Assembly (NCBI RefSeq): GCF_000428945.1 | Contig: NZ_KE386822.1 | Span: 247,457-311,456 of the forward strand | Length of the DNA stretch: 64,000 nucleotides | From: Hamadaea tsunoensis DSM 44101 | GTDB taxonomy: Bacteria > Actinomycetota > Actinomycetes > Mycobacteriales > Micromonosporaceae | Reading direction: 5' to 3' | Shown: positions 40,670 to 49,210 of the stretch, in pieces | Numbering within the stretch: the stretch's first letter is position 1 | Layout: every line of letters starts with the position of its first letter | Notes under the pieces: generated by a model | The model's database searches: none | Told to the model about the DNA's origin: nothing | Seen by the model: only the letters and a program-made list of their open reading frames with translations | Made by a program: the position numbers and the translations under genes

Positions 40670-41571
40670 TCCGTGCCGTCCGCGGTCATCCGGCGGCGGT
40701 ACGCGCCCGGGCTCAGGCCTGTCTCGCGCCGGAAGAACCGCGAGAAGTACGCCGGATCGGCGAAGCCGAGCTCCGTCGCGACCTGGGACACGGTCAGCGG
40801 CGTACCGGCGAGGAGACGTTTCGCCTCGACGGTCCGCGCCCGCCGGATCAGCTGCGCGGGGGTGTGCCCGGCCGCCTGGCGTACCGCCTCGGACAGGTAG
40901 CCCGCCGAGAGCCCGAGCCGCGCGGCGTACTGGCCGGCCGTCCGCCGGTGGCCGGTCGGCTCCGCCAGCAGCCGGGTGAACTGCGCGGTCACCACCGAGG
41001 CCCGCGTCGTCGCCGATCCCGGCCGTCCCGACCCCGGCCGTCCGGCTTCGGGTCGCCCAACTTCGGGTCGTCCAGCTTCGGGTCGCCCGGTTCCGAGGCG
41101 GAGAGCCTGTACCAGCAGCACATGCAGATAGGCCTGCAGGACGCCGAGACTGCCCGGGGCCGGCCGCGCGTACTCGCGTATCAGCTCGGCCACCAGCGCG
41201 CCCAGCCGCCGCGCGTCCGGCGACCGCAGCACCGGCCGCCGCTCGGCCAGTTCGTGCAGCAGCGCCCGGTCGCCCGGGAAGGTCGCGAGGAACTCCGCCA
41301 GGAACAGGATCACAAAGCCGTCCACATGGGACGTTCGCCAGTGGTGCACCTGCCCCGGGACGACCACGCACAGCTGCGGGGCGCTCACGGCGTACTCGTC
41401 GAGGTCCACGACGTGGCGCCCGGCGCAGCGGGTCACGAAGTCGATCTCGTAGAAGGTGTGCCGGTGCGGGAAGTCGGCGCGAGCCATGGGCCCCATCGAC
41501 TCGAAGGTGCCGACGGCGAAGGGCAGCGTCTGCGGATCGGGGACGGCCAGTCGGTGCATGGGCAGAGGCAT
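40666..41571 (-). CDS. AraC-family transcriptional regulator with cupin sensor
   Basis: The 301-residue protein has an N-terminal cupin-like sensor (FPHRHTFYEIDFVTRCAGRH, LCVVVPGQVHHWRT) and a C-terminal double helix-turn-helix (YAARLGLSAGYLSEAVRQA; VSQVATELGFADPAYFSRFF; ETGLSPGAYRRR). A linker of RPE/AG units (GRPEAG, GRPGSG) comes from 15-bp DNA repeats. The ATG at 41571 begins the cupin. It is flanked by repeat arrays. The target is unknown; the divergently facing dioxygenase is a candidate. Confidence 0.88.
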   Translation of the reverse strand: MPLPMHRLAVPDPQTLPFAVGTFESMGPMARADFPHRHTFYEIDFVTRCAGRHVVDLDEYAVSAPQLCVVVPGQVHHWRTSHVDGFVILFLAEFLATFPGDRALLHELAERRPVLRSPDARRLGALVAELIREYARPAPGSLGVLQAYLHVLLVQALRLGTGRPEAGRPEVGRPEAGRPGSGRPGSATTRASVVTAQFTRLLAEPTGHRRTAGQYAARLGLSAGYLSEAVRQAAGHTPAQLIRRARTVEAKRLLAGTPLTVSQVATELGFADPAYFSRFFRRETGLSPGAYRRRMTADGTD

Positions 41572-41794
41572 GGACCCAGCCTGGGTACTTTCCCCGCCGC
41601 CCGGTACTTCCGGGTGGGTCGTAACGCCCGTGCCCGCTCCGCTATGCTTCCATCGCTCGCCGCGATGCCGAGACACCCCGTAGGGCCCACGGGCGACAGA
41701 AGGGCCGGCGAGCACCCTTTCTCCCGCAGCGTTCTCCTCCCTCTTCCCAGCGGGAATACGCTTCGCGGCGCCGACTGTCTGTTCAGACATCCTG

Positions 41795-41830
41795 TGCGGA
41801 CAGCTCTGCGGACAGCTCTGCGGACAGCTC
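41795..41830. repeat. 12-bp tandem repeat, 3 copies
   Basis: TGCGGACAGCTC repeats exactly at 41795, 41807 and 41819, ending two bases before the stop codon (TCA, 41832-41834) of the adjacent reverse-strand gene. Confidence 0.85.
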
Positions 41831-41831
41831 T

Positions 41832-42206
41832 TCAGGCTTTGAGGTACCGGGTGAGGCGCTGATTGCGGCGGATCTGGCCGACGAGCCACATCGCCCCCAG
41901 GCTGACGCCGGTGGCCGCCAGCCCGGCGACGCCGAACAGGGTGGTGGCGATGGCGGTGACCACCGCCAGGACGATCGCGCGGGTCGCGATCGCCCGCGGC
42001 CCGTGCCGATGGCGCCCCCGGATGCGCCGGCGGCGGATCTCGGCTTCGACGATGTTGGTCGTCATCGCCCAGGTTTCCCTGCGGTACGCGTAATCCACCG
42101 CCTCCGGGTCGCCGGGCGGCCGTTGCCGCAGCCGGCGCAGCCGGTCGGCGAGCTCGGAGTCCGGTACGCGGCGCAGGTCGTGCAGCGCGAAGAGGGACAT
42201 GTACAT
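41832..42206 (-). CDS. two-helix membrane protein of unknown function
   Basis: The 124-residue protein has an N-terminal helical cytosolic part (LFALHDLRRVPDSELADRLR, AVDYAYRRETWAMTTNIVEA), a basic stretch (RRRRIRGRHRHGPRA), and two hydrophobic helices (TRAIVLAVVTAIATTLFGVA and GLAATGVSLGAMWLVGQI). No family is recognised. The ATG at 42206 is followed by a second ATG two codons later; no strong ribosome site is seen. It is divergent from the alpha/beta-hydrolase gene. Confidence 0.5.
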   Translation of the reverse strand: MYMSLFALHDLRRVPDSELADRLRRLRQRPPGDPEAVDYAYRRETWAMTTNIVEAEIRRRRIRGRHRHGPRAIATRAIVLAVVTAIATTLFGVAGLAATGVSLGAMWLVGQIRRNQRLTRYLKA

Positions 42207-42324
42207 AACGGTAGGTTCGCCGGAACACGGAGGAAATCGCCCGCAAGGGTGTTTCTCGGGCAGCGCGGAAAGGGCGGCATGGGACGGGCGGCGCGGGACT
42301 TGCGGGGCGTGCGACGATCTATGG

Positions 42325-43098
42325 ATGGATCTGGGCGCTGACGTCCGCGGTGACGGACCGACGATCGTCTGTCTTCCCTGGTACAGCCTGGACGCCGCGG
42401 TGAGCGCGGCCGCGTTGGAGCCGGTGCTGGCCATGTCGGGACTACGCCGGATCTACGTCGACCCGCCCGGCCACGGGCGTACGCCGGCCGGACCCTCCGA
42501 CGCCGACGGTGTCCTCAAAGTCATCGAGGCGTACGCGGACCGGGTGGCGGGGCCGAATCCGTACCTGCTGGCGGGATTCTCCTACGGCGGCTACCTCGCG
42601 GCCGCCCTGACCCGGCGCCGGCCCGACCGGATCGGCGGGCTGCTGCTCGTCTGCCCGGGCACCCGGGTCCGCCCCGGCGACCGGGAACTGCCGGTGCCGC
42701 CGGCCGAGGCCGAGCCGGGCTGGCTGGACGGCGTACCGCCGGAACTGCGCAAGCACCTGCACTCGGCGCTCGGCAACCGGACCGCGCGTACCGCGAACCG
42801 GATCGCCGGCCTGCTCGCCGCCGCCGCGCCGGGCGATCCGCAGTACCTGGCTTCCCTGCGGGCCAACGGTTACCGACTGTCCGACGAGGACTCCCGGTTC
42901 GGGTACGCGGGCCCGACCGCCGTGATCACCGGCCGCCAGGACGGCATCGCCGGGTACGTCGACCAGTTCCGGGCCCTCGCCGCGTACGCGAACGCCACCT
43001 ACACGGTGCTCGACAAGGCCGGCCACTACCTGCCGTTCGAGCAGCCGGACGCGTTCGGAGTCCTGGTCCGGGAATGGCTCAGCCGCTCGGTGAAGTGA
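42325..43098 (+). CDS. alpha/beta-hydrolase
   Basis: The 257-residue protein has the alpha/beta-hydrolase core: IVCLPWYSLD (oxyanion region), IYVDPPGHGRTP, the nucleophile elbow LLAGFSYGGYLAAAL (Ser), VITGRQDG (acid) and KAGHYLPFEQPDAF (His). The substrate is unknown, and it is probably cytosolic as no signal is visible. The ATG at 42325 is the in-frame start nearest the domain. The last 17 bp including TGA are repeated downstream four more times. Confidence 0.85.
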   Translation: MDLGADVRGDGPTIVCLPWYSLDAAVSAAALEPVLAMSGLRRIYVDPPGHGRTPAGPSDADGVLKVIEAYADRVAGPNPYLLAGFSYGGYLAAALTRRRPDRIGGLLLVCPGTRVRPGDRELPVPPAEAEPGWLDGVPPELRKHLHSALGNRTARTANRIAGLLAAAAPGDPQYLASLRANGYRLSDEDSRFGYAGPTAVITGRQDGIAGYVDQFRALAAYANATYTVLDKAGHYLPFEQPDAFGVLVREWLSRSVK

Positions 43099-43166
43099 GC
43101 CGCTCGGTGAAGTGAGCCGCCCGGTGAAGTGAGCCGCCCAGTGAAGTGAGCCGCCCGGTGAAGTAG
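43082..43166. repeat. 17-bp tandem repeat copying the gene's last codons and stop
   Basis: GCCGCTCGGTGAAGTGA (43082-43098) is the end of the hydrolase gene with its TGA. Copies follow at 43099, 43116, 43133 and 43150, four of them ending TGA and the last TAG. The period is 17 bp, so the copies are in shifted frames and cannot extend the protein. Confidence 0.92.
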
Positions 43167-43191
43167 GGCAGATCCGGGGTAAGGGACCGGC

Positions 43192-43923
43192 ATGATCCTG
43201 GTCGGCACGTCGGGCTGGCAGTACAAGGACTGGCGGGGGCCCTTTTATCCGCGTGCGGTCGCCCAGCGGGACTGGCTGGAGTTCTACGCCGCGCGGTTCG
43301 CCGCCGTAGAGATCAACAACTCGTTCTACCGGCTGCCCGAGAAGAAGACGTTCGCCGACTGGGCGGCGCGTACGCCCGACGGGTTCGTGTTCGCGCCGAA
43401 GATGAGCCGCTACCTGACCCACGTCCGGCGGCTGCGCGATCCGGCGGAGCCGGTCGCGCGCTTCCTCGACCGGTGCGCGGCGCTCGGCGGGCACCTCGGC
43501 CCCGTCCTGCTGCAACTGCCGCCGACGCTCCGGGCCGACGACGACGCCCTCGACGACACGCTGCGGCGCTTTCCGTCCGGCGTACGCGTCGCGGTCGAAC
43601 CGCGCCACGCCTCCTGGTTCACGCCGTCGACCCGCGCCGTCCTCGAACGACGGAAGGCGGCGCTGTGCTGGGCGGACCGGCTGGGCAGACCGGTCGGCCC
43701 CGGTTGGCGTACAACGGAATGGGGTTATCTGCGCATGCACGAAGGGCGGGCGGAACCGCGGCCGCGCTATGGACGGGCGGCGTTGCGCGCGTGCCTGGAG
43801 CGCGCGAGCGAGTTCGACGGCGACGTGTTCGTGTTCTTCAACAACGACCCGGGTGCCGCCGCGATCCACAACGCCGGGGAGTTCCAGATGATGATCACGC
43901 GTCGGCCGGGCCGGCCTCGATAA
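43192..43923 (+). CDS. DUF72-family protein
   Basis: The 243-residue protein has the DUF72 (PF01904) TIM-barrel-like signatures: ILVGTSGWQYKDWRGPFYP at the N-terminus, FAAVEINNSFYRLPEKKTFADW, GPVLLQLPPTL, RVAVEPRHASWF, YLRMHEG, and VFVFFNNDPGAAAIHNA near the end. It is cytosolic; the reaction is unknown, though the family is widespread and ancient. A repeat array lies just before the start. Confidence 0.9.
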   Translation: MILVGTSGWQYKDWRGPFYPRAVAQRDWLEFYAARFAAVEINNSFYRLPEKKTFADWAARTPDGFVFAPKMSRYLTHVRRLRDPAEPVARFLDRCAALGGHLGPVLLQLPPTLRADDDALDDTLRRFPSGVRVAVEPRHASWFTPSTRAVLERRKAALCWADRLGRPVGPGWRTTEWGYLRMHEGRAEPRPRYGRAALRACLERASEFDGDVFVFFNNDPGAAAIHNAGEFQMMITRRPGRPR

Positions 43924-43932
43924 ACTGCGATC

Positions 43933-44337
43933 GTGAGAGCAGACGGCACCTTCCAGGTCACCAGTTTCATCCCCACTTCGGTCACGTCCGAGCCGCCCAT
44001 CGAGACTGCGTTGCCGGTGGGCGTCTCCACCATGGAGAAGCAGTACGCCGGCCAGATCACCGGCCGCTCGGCGACCCTGTTCACGGCGGCGTTCGACCAG
44101 AGCGCGGGGGTCGGCACCTACCTGGCGATGGAGTCGTTCCAGGGGACGGTGCAGGGGCGCACGGGCGCGTTCAACTTCGTGCACTCGGCGTCGACCAGCG
44201 GCAGCGACCGGTCGAACGAGTTCTTCGCGATCGTGGCGGGCAGCGGCACGGCGGAGCTGTCCGGGATCACGGGCGGCGGCGGGATGACCGTCGACCCCGA
44301 CGGTACGCATCGCATCTGGTTCGACTACTCGCTCTGA
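43933..44337 (+). CDS. DUF3224-family protein
   Basis: The 134-residue protein matches DUF3224: MEKQYAGQITGRSATLFTAA, YLAMESFQGTVQGRTGAFNF, GSGTAELSGITGGGGM and the closing IWFDYSL. These are beta-rich, probably barrel-like proteins of unknown role. It starts at GTG only 9 bp after the DUF72 stop, so the two are likely co-transcribed. Confidence 0.85.
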   Translation: MRADGTFQVTSFIPTSVTSEPPIETALPVGVSTMEKQYAGQITGRSATLFTAAFDQSAGVGTYLAMESFQGTVQGRTGAFNFVHSASTSGSDRSNEFFAIVAGSGTAELSGITGGGGMTVDPDGTHRIWFDYSL

Positions 44338-44353
44338 CCCGCGGGCGAGCCGG

Positions 44354-44512
44354 CTTGCAGGGAGCAGCCTGCAAGGTTCGCAATTTCTTTCCATTCATTT
44401 CCGCAGCTCGTGACAATGGCGTGTGTGCCATTGTGGCCACAGCTGATCATCGGCTCTTTACCTGCCTGCAAACTCTGCTTAACATGTGGCAACCTTTGCA
44501 TCTTCTTGCAGG
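44354..44512. promoter_or_regulatory. CTTGCAGG operator sites upstream of the isoamylase gene
   Basis: CTTGCAGG (44354-44361) and CCTGCAAG (44368-44375) form an 8-bp inverted repeat. Related half-sites are CCTGCAAA (44465-44472) and CTTGCAGG (44505-44512). Words of this type are known upstream of streptomycete amylase and maltose genes bound by MalR-type LacI regulators. This suggests maltose/starch control. The 44338-44553 stretch contains no gene. Confidence 0.6.
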
Positions 44513-44553
44513 GTCCTGGGTGGGTGGTCTCCTCGGTGGAGGGAGCGCGGTCG

Positions 44554-46872
44554 ATGCGTCAGCTGTGGCGGAGCCTGGGGCGGGCCCTGATGGGTCTCGT
44601 TCTGATCGTGACCGGTCTGACGGTCCTGAGCACGGCGCCGGCCCACGCCGGCATCGACACGCAGTCGCTCGGCGGGCGCTACGACGCCGGCCAGACCTCC
44701 GTCACGTTCCGCGTCTACTCCGCCCACGCGACCCGGATCACCGTCTCGGTGTACGCGGCCGCGACCGGTGCCGCCGAGAAGGCGAGCTACGTCCTGACCC
44801 AGGGGACCGGCAACGTCTGGGCGACCACCGTCAGCGTCAGTACGCTGCAGGCGGCAGGGGTCACCGGAACCGTCTACTACGGATACCGCGCGTGGGGCCC
44901 GAACTGGCCGTACCAGTCGGGCTGGACGAAGGGCTCCGGCACCGGTTTCCTCTCGGACGTGGACGCCGCGGGCAACCGGTTCAACCCCAACAAGCTCCTG
45001 CTCGACCCGTACGCGCGCGAAGTCAGCCACGACCCGGCGCTCACCGGTGCCGCGGGCAGCTACTCGACGGGCGCGGCGAAGCGGACCGTCGACACGGGAA
45101 CCGTGGCCCCCAAGGGAATCGTGCTCGCAGCCGACACCACCGCCACGGGCACGAAGCCCACCCGCGCCTTCAAGGACGACGTCATGTACGAAGTCCACGT
45201 CCGCGGCCTCACCATGAACGACGGCGGCGTGACGGCCGCGTACCGGGGAACCTACAAGGGCGCCGGGCAGAAGGCCGCGTCCCTGGCTTCCCTGGGCGTG
45301 ACGGCCGTCGAGTTCCTGCCCGTCCAGGAGACCCAGAACGACGGCAACGACACCGTCCCGAACAGCACCGCCGGGGACAACTACTGGGGCTACATGACCG
45401 AGGACTACTTCGCCCCCGACCGCCGCTACTCCTACGACAAGTCGCCCGGCGGCCCGACGCGCGAGTTCAAGGCGATGGTGAAGGCGTACCACGACGCGGG
45501 CATCAAGGTGTTCATCGACGTCGTCTACAACCACACCGCCGAGGGCGGCCGCCTCACCGCCGGCGACAAGACCGTCTACGACGAGTTCTCGTGGCGGGGC
45601 CTGGACAACTCAACCTACTACTCGCTCACCTCGGACATGCAGGGCGAGATGGACAACACCGGCCTCCTGCAGAACTACAACACGCACAACGCGGTCGCCC
45701 AGAATCTGATCGTCGACTCGGTCGCGTACTGGAAGAACACCATGGGCGTGGACGGCTTCCGGTTCGACCTCGCGACCGTCCTCGGCAACACCTGCGAGCA
45801 CGGCTGCTACAACTACAGCCGCACCGACACGGGTACCGCCCTCAACCGCCTCACCGCCGAGATGCCCGCCCGCCCCGCCGCCGGCGGGTCCGGTGTGGAC
45901 TGGATCGCCGAGCCGTGGGCCATCGGCGGCAACTCCTACCAGGTGGGCAACCTGCCCGCCGGCTGGTCGGAGTGGAACGGCGTCTACCGCGACACCCTGC
46001 GCGCCGACCAGAACCAGCTGGGCTCGGCCACGGTCACCCCGAGCGACCTGGCGACCCGCTTCGCCGGCTCGTCGGACCTCTACGGCGACGACGGCCGCAA
46101 GCCCTGGAACTCCATCGACCTCATGGTGGTCCACGACGGCTTCACCCTGAAAGACCTCTACAGCTGCAACGGCAAGAACAACAACCAGGCCTGGCCCTAC
46201 GGCCCGTCCGACGGCGGCAGCGACGACAACAAGTCCTGGGACCAGGGCGGCATCGCCGCCGACCAGCGCAAGGCCGCGCGCAACGGGCTCGCCTTCCTCA
46301 TGCTCTCCGGCGGCGCGCCGCTCATCACCGGCGGCGACGAGATGCTGCGCACCCTCAACTGCAACAACAATCCCTACAATGTGGACTCGTCGGCCAACTG
46401 GCTGAACTACTCCCTCTCCACCGACCAGAGCAACTTCAAGGCGTACGCGCAGAGCCTGATCGCGTTCCGCAAAGCCCACGCGGCGCTCCGCCCGCAGGAC
46501 TTCTACTCCGCCGCCGACAACAACGGCAACGGGCTGGCCCAACTCGGCTGGTTCACCCCGGCCGGCACGGCACCGGACAGCGCGTACTGGTCGAACGGCG
46601 GCAACCACGCGCTCGCCTGGCGCTACGACGGCACGGAACTCGGCGACACGGCGAGCGCGATCTACGTCGGCTACAACGGCTGGTCCGGCGACGTCACGTT
46701 CACGCTGCCCGCACCGCCCGCCGGGCTGTCCTGGTACCGCGTGACGGACACGTCGACCTGGGCGGAGGGCCCGAACCAGGTGGCGGCGCCCGGCTCGGAA
46801 GCAGCGCTCGGCGGCCAGGGTACGCAATACGTCCTGCACGGCCGAGCGGTCCTCCTGCTCATAGCGAAGTAG
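44554..46872 (+). CDS. secreted isoamylase-type glycogen/starch debranching enzyme (GH13)
   Basis: The 772-residue product has a signal peptide (MRQLWRSLGRALMGLVLIVT, cut near AHAG) and an N-terminal CBM48-like sandwich (YDAGQTSVTFRVYSAHATRI). The GH13 barrel has DVMYEVHVRGLTMN, ITAVEFLPVQ-type strand LGVTAVEFLPVQE, DVVYNHTAEGG, DGFRFDLATV (nucleophile Asp), WIAEPWAIGG (acid Glu) and VVHDGFTLKDL. The layout fits bacterial isoamylases that cut alpha-1,6 branches. The ATG at 44554 follows GGTGGAGGGAG. Upstream CTTGCAG sites suggest maltose-responsive regulation. The 15-bp gene end with its stop codon is tandemly repeated downstream. Confidence 0.88.
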   Translation: MRQLWRSLGRALMGLVLIVTGLTVLSTAPAHAGIDTQSLGGRYDAGQTSVTFRVYSAHATRITVSVYAAATGAAEKASYVLTQGTGNVWATTVSVSTLQAAGVTGTVYYGYRAWGPNWPYQSGWTKGSGTGFLSDVDAAGNRFNPNKLLLDPYAREVSHDPALTGAAGSYSTGAAKRTVDTGTVAPKGIVLAADTTATGTKPTRAFKDDVMYEVHVRGLTMNDGGVTAAYRGTYKGAGQKAASLASLGVTAVEFLPVQETQNDGNDTVPNSTAGDNYWGYMTEDYFAPDRRYSYDKSPGGPTREFKAMVKAYHDAGIKVFIDVVYNHTAEGGRLTAGDKTVYDEFSWRGLDNSTYYSLTSDMQGEMDNTGLLQNYNTHNAVAQNLIVDSVAYWKNTMGVDGFRFDLATVLGNTCEHGCYNYSRTDTGTALNRLTAEMPARPAAGGSGVDWIAEPWAIGGNSYQVGNLPAGWSEWNGVYRDTLRADQNQLGSATVTPSDLATRFAGSSDLYGDDGRKPWNSIDLMVVHDGFTLKDLYSCNGKNNNQAWPYGPSDGGSDDNKSWDQGGIAADQRKAARNGLAFLMLSGGAPLITGGDEMLRTLNCNNNPYNVDSSANWLNYSLSTDQSNFKAYAQSLIAFRKAHAALRPQDFYSAADNNGNGLAQLGWFTPAGTAPDSAYWSNGGNHALAWRYDGTELGDTASAIYVGYNGWSGDVTFTLPAPPAGLSWYRVTDTSTWAEGPNQVAAPGSEAALGGQGTQYVLHGRAVLLLIAK

Positions 46873-46962
46873 CTCATAGCGAAGTAGCTCATCGCGAAGC
46901 AGTCCATAGCGAAGCAGCTCATCGCGAAGTAGCTCATAGCGAAGCAGTTCATGGCGAAGCAG
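46858..46962. repeat. 15-bp tandem repeat, 7 copies, extending the isoamylase stop region
   Basis: CTCATAGCGAAGTAG (46858-46872) is the isoamylase end (Leu-Ile-Ala-Lys-stop). Six more copies follow at 46873, 46888, 46903, 46918, 46933 and 46948 with small changes (TAG to CAG in several). The unit keeps frame, but the first stop ends translation. Confidence 0.92.
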
Positions 46963-47105
46963 CTCGTGGCCGCCGACGCCGTGGGCGGGCATGATCGCCT
47001 CTGTCTGTTGTGGATCGTGCTCATCGCGTAACTGATGCTTGGCCTGCGGTTATGTTGTTTGGCTTGCCGTGCGGTCTTGTCGTAGGGCGCCGTTACGGTG
47101 GCCGG

Positions 47106-48539
47106 GTGAGTGACTCGTTGGCCGGTGTGGTGGGGGAGCTGTTGGACGCTCCGCTCAGCTCGCTGCCCGACGACGCGCTCCTCGCCGAGCTGTCGGCCGT
47201 GTTCACCGCGACCCAGCGGCTGACCGCCCGGGTCGTGGCGCAGGTCGGTGAGGCGGCCGCGCGCGGCATCCCGGCCCGCAACGGCGCCTCCGGTACGCCG
47301 CCCTGGCTGGCGGATCTGCTGGGCATCTCGCTGCGCTCCGCCGGCGGCCTGGCGAAGCTGGCCGATGCGTTGCCGCGCCAGCCTGTCGTCGCGGACGCGC
47401 TGGCGTCCGGCTCACTGAGCGTGGAACAGGCGCAGGCGATCTCCTCGCTGGTGGCGCAGCTGCCCTCGGAGGTCGGCCCGGCCGGGAAGTCCCACGCCGA
47501 ACAGGTGCTGACGGATCTGGCCAAGGAGCAGCGACTGCGGCCGGAGATCCTGGCCCGGCACCGGCGTACCGTGCTGGAGACGGTGTCGCCCGAGGTCGCC
47601 GAGGAGAAGCTGCGCCGAGACCTCGAACGGGAGAACCGGTCGGCGTTCCTGCGGCGGGCGTTCACGTTGAGCCCCAACGGCGACGGCGAATACCGGATCT
47701 CCGGCGTGCTCGACAGCGCGGCCGCCGCGTACGTGCGGGCGGCACTGGATCCGATCAGCGCGCCCGGCTCACTCCTCGGCCGCCGCCCCGCTCCCACCGG
47801 CGCCGACGGGCCCGCGCCGGCCGGCCCTGACCTGCCGGCTGATGCTTCTCTGGCTTTCGGTGCGGCTTCTTCCAGTGCTGCGGATCCGGACTCGCCTTCG
47901 GCCGGGGCTTTCCGCGGTGATCTGGCCGGGCGGCTCGACGACGCCTGGGACGATGCCGGGCGCGATACCCGTAGCGTCGCAGCCCGGCGCGCGGACGCGC
48001 TGACCTTCCTATGTGCCCAGGCTCTCGCCGACGGAGTGCTGCCCGAGTCCGGTGGTGAGCGGCCGCAGCTGGTCGTGACGCTCTCGTGGCAGCAACTGCG
48101 CGACAAGTACGGCTACGGCATCCTCGACACCGGCGGCCTGCTCACCCCGGAAACGGTCCGCCGCCTCGCCTGCGACGCGAAGATCATCCCAGCCGTCCTG
48201 GGCGGCGAGGGCCAGATCCTCGACTTCGGCCGCGCCCGCCGTCTCATCGACGGCTCCCTGCGCCGCGCACTCGTGCTGCGCGACCGGGGCTGCGCCTGGC
48301 CGGGTTGCGACCGCCCGCCCCGCTGGTGCGAAGGGCATCACATCGTGTCGTGGGCAGACGGCGGCCCGACGAGCCTCGACAACTCGGTACTCCTGTGCGG
48401 GTTCCACCATCGCGAGATCCACCGCGGCATCTGGAGGGTCCGCCTGCACCCACATGATCGACATCCCGAGTTCATTCCGCCCAAACACCTGGACCCGCTA
48501 CAGCGGCCGCGGCGCAACAACATCCATCGGCGTACGTGA
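47106..48539 (+). CDS. DUF222/HNH endonuclease-domain protein
   Basis: The 477-residue protein combines an N-terminal DUF222 helical region (LLAELSAVFTATQRLTARVV, SVEQAQAISSLVAQLPSEVG) with a C-terminal HNH nuclease motif (CAWPGCDRPPRWCEGHHIVS, WADGGPTS, NSVLLCGFHHREIHRG) including zinc-type Cys pairs. Actinomycetes carry many such proteins; some belong to mobile elements, but no mobility gene is adjacent here. GTG at 47106 is preferred, with GGGTG upstream; the frame continues 32 codons up. Confidence 0.85.
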   Translation: MSDSLAGVVGELLDAPLSSLPDDALLAELSAVFTATQRLTARVVAQVGEAAARGIPARNGASGTPPWLADLLGISLRSAGGLAKLADALPRQPVVADALASGSLSVEQAQAISSLVAQLPSEVGPAGKSHAEQVLTDLAKEQRLRPEILARHRRTVLETVSPEVAEEKLRRDLERENRSAFLRRAFTLSPNGDGEYRISGVLDSAAAAYVRAALDPISAPGSLLGRRPAPTGADGPAPAGPDLPADASLAFGAASSSAADPDSPSAGAFRGDLAGRLDDAWDDAGRDTRSVAARRADALTFLCAQALADGVLPESGGERPQLVVTLSWQQLRDKYGYGILDTGGLLTPETVRRLACDAKIIPAVLGGEGQILDFGRARRLIDGSLRRALVLRDRGCAWPGCDRPPRWCEGHHIVSWADGGPTSLDNSVLLCGFHHREIHRGIWRVRLHPHDRHPEFIPPKHLDPLQRPRRNNIHRRT

Positions 48540-48627
48540 GCCGGAGGCGCGAGACCATGCGCCCGCCGCTTCGGGGTGCCCACCCGTTGGCTGGAACTCT
48601 GCTGGGCGGGGAAGGCTGCGTCCTTGA

Positions 48628-49002
48628 TCAGAAGAGGGCGCGGCGTACGCTGCTGAGTCCGTAGCCGATCAGGAACAGGACGAAGTCGACGACGGCGAAC
48701 GCCGGCACCACCATCCAGGCGAAGGCGGGCTGCTCGACGGTCGGAGTGTGGTCGATCGCGCCATGCCAGGCGTACCCGAGGGCGAAGGCTGCGATCAGCG
48801 CCAGCAAGATGATCGGCGACAGCCAGAAACGGGCGCGGGGAAGGCCGGGAAACAGCCAGCCGGCGAGGAAGGCCAGGGCCCAGCCGAGCCCGGCGGCGAT
48901 ATGCCAGCCGTGATCGGTGTGGTCGGTGTCGGTGATGGGGAACAGTGCCAGTGCCGCGATCCACCAGGCCACGGCGATAGCCCACCACAACAGCGTTCTC
49001 AT
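48628..49002 (-). CDS. four-helix membrane protein of unknown function
   Basis: The 124-residue protein has four hydrophobic helices (LLWWAIAVAWWIAALALFPI, IAAGLGWALAFLAGWLFPGL, FWLSPIILLALIAAFALGYA, FAWMVVPAFAVVDFVLFLIG). No family is recognised. It stands alone between the HNH gene and the second ornithine-cyclodeaminase-like gene. An ATG three codons earlier (49011) is an alternative start. Confidence 0.5.
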   Translation of the reverse strand: MRTLLWWAIAVAWWIAALALFPITDTDHTDHGWHIAAGLGWALAFLAGWLFPGLPRARFWLSPIILLALIAAFALGYAWHGAIDHTPTVEQPAFAWMVVPAFAVVDFVLFLIGYGLSSVRRALF

Positions 49003-49110
49003 GCACACCATGACGCACGGCGACGGCCGAAAGGTTCCCGGACCGCACGGCCTGACTCGGATGAGCGGCTCGGCAAACGGCCGACATCAGCGATGGGCGC
49101 CCGCGGCGCC

Positions 49111-49210
49111 TTGTGGCGATGACCATTCCCTCGTGGCGATCACCATTCCCTCGGGGCGATCACCATTCCGTGGGAGCGTTCGCGGCTTCAGATCTCCGCT
49201 TCAGATCTCC
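49111..49210. repeat. 20-bp and 13-bp tandem repeats at a gene end
   Basis: TCGTGGCGATCACCATTCCC-type 20-mers occur at 49111, 49131 and 49151. GCTTCAGATCTCC occurs twice (49185-49197, 49198-49210); the second copy holds the stop TCA (49201-49203) of the adjacent reverse-strand gene. Confidence 0.85.

Noticed and set aside
47106..48539. Mobile element or restriction system around the HNH protein
   Set aside because: No transposase, integrase, methyltransferase partner or terminal repeats are adjacent; DUF222/HNH proteins are common in actinomycetes.
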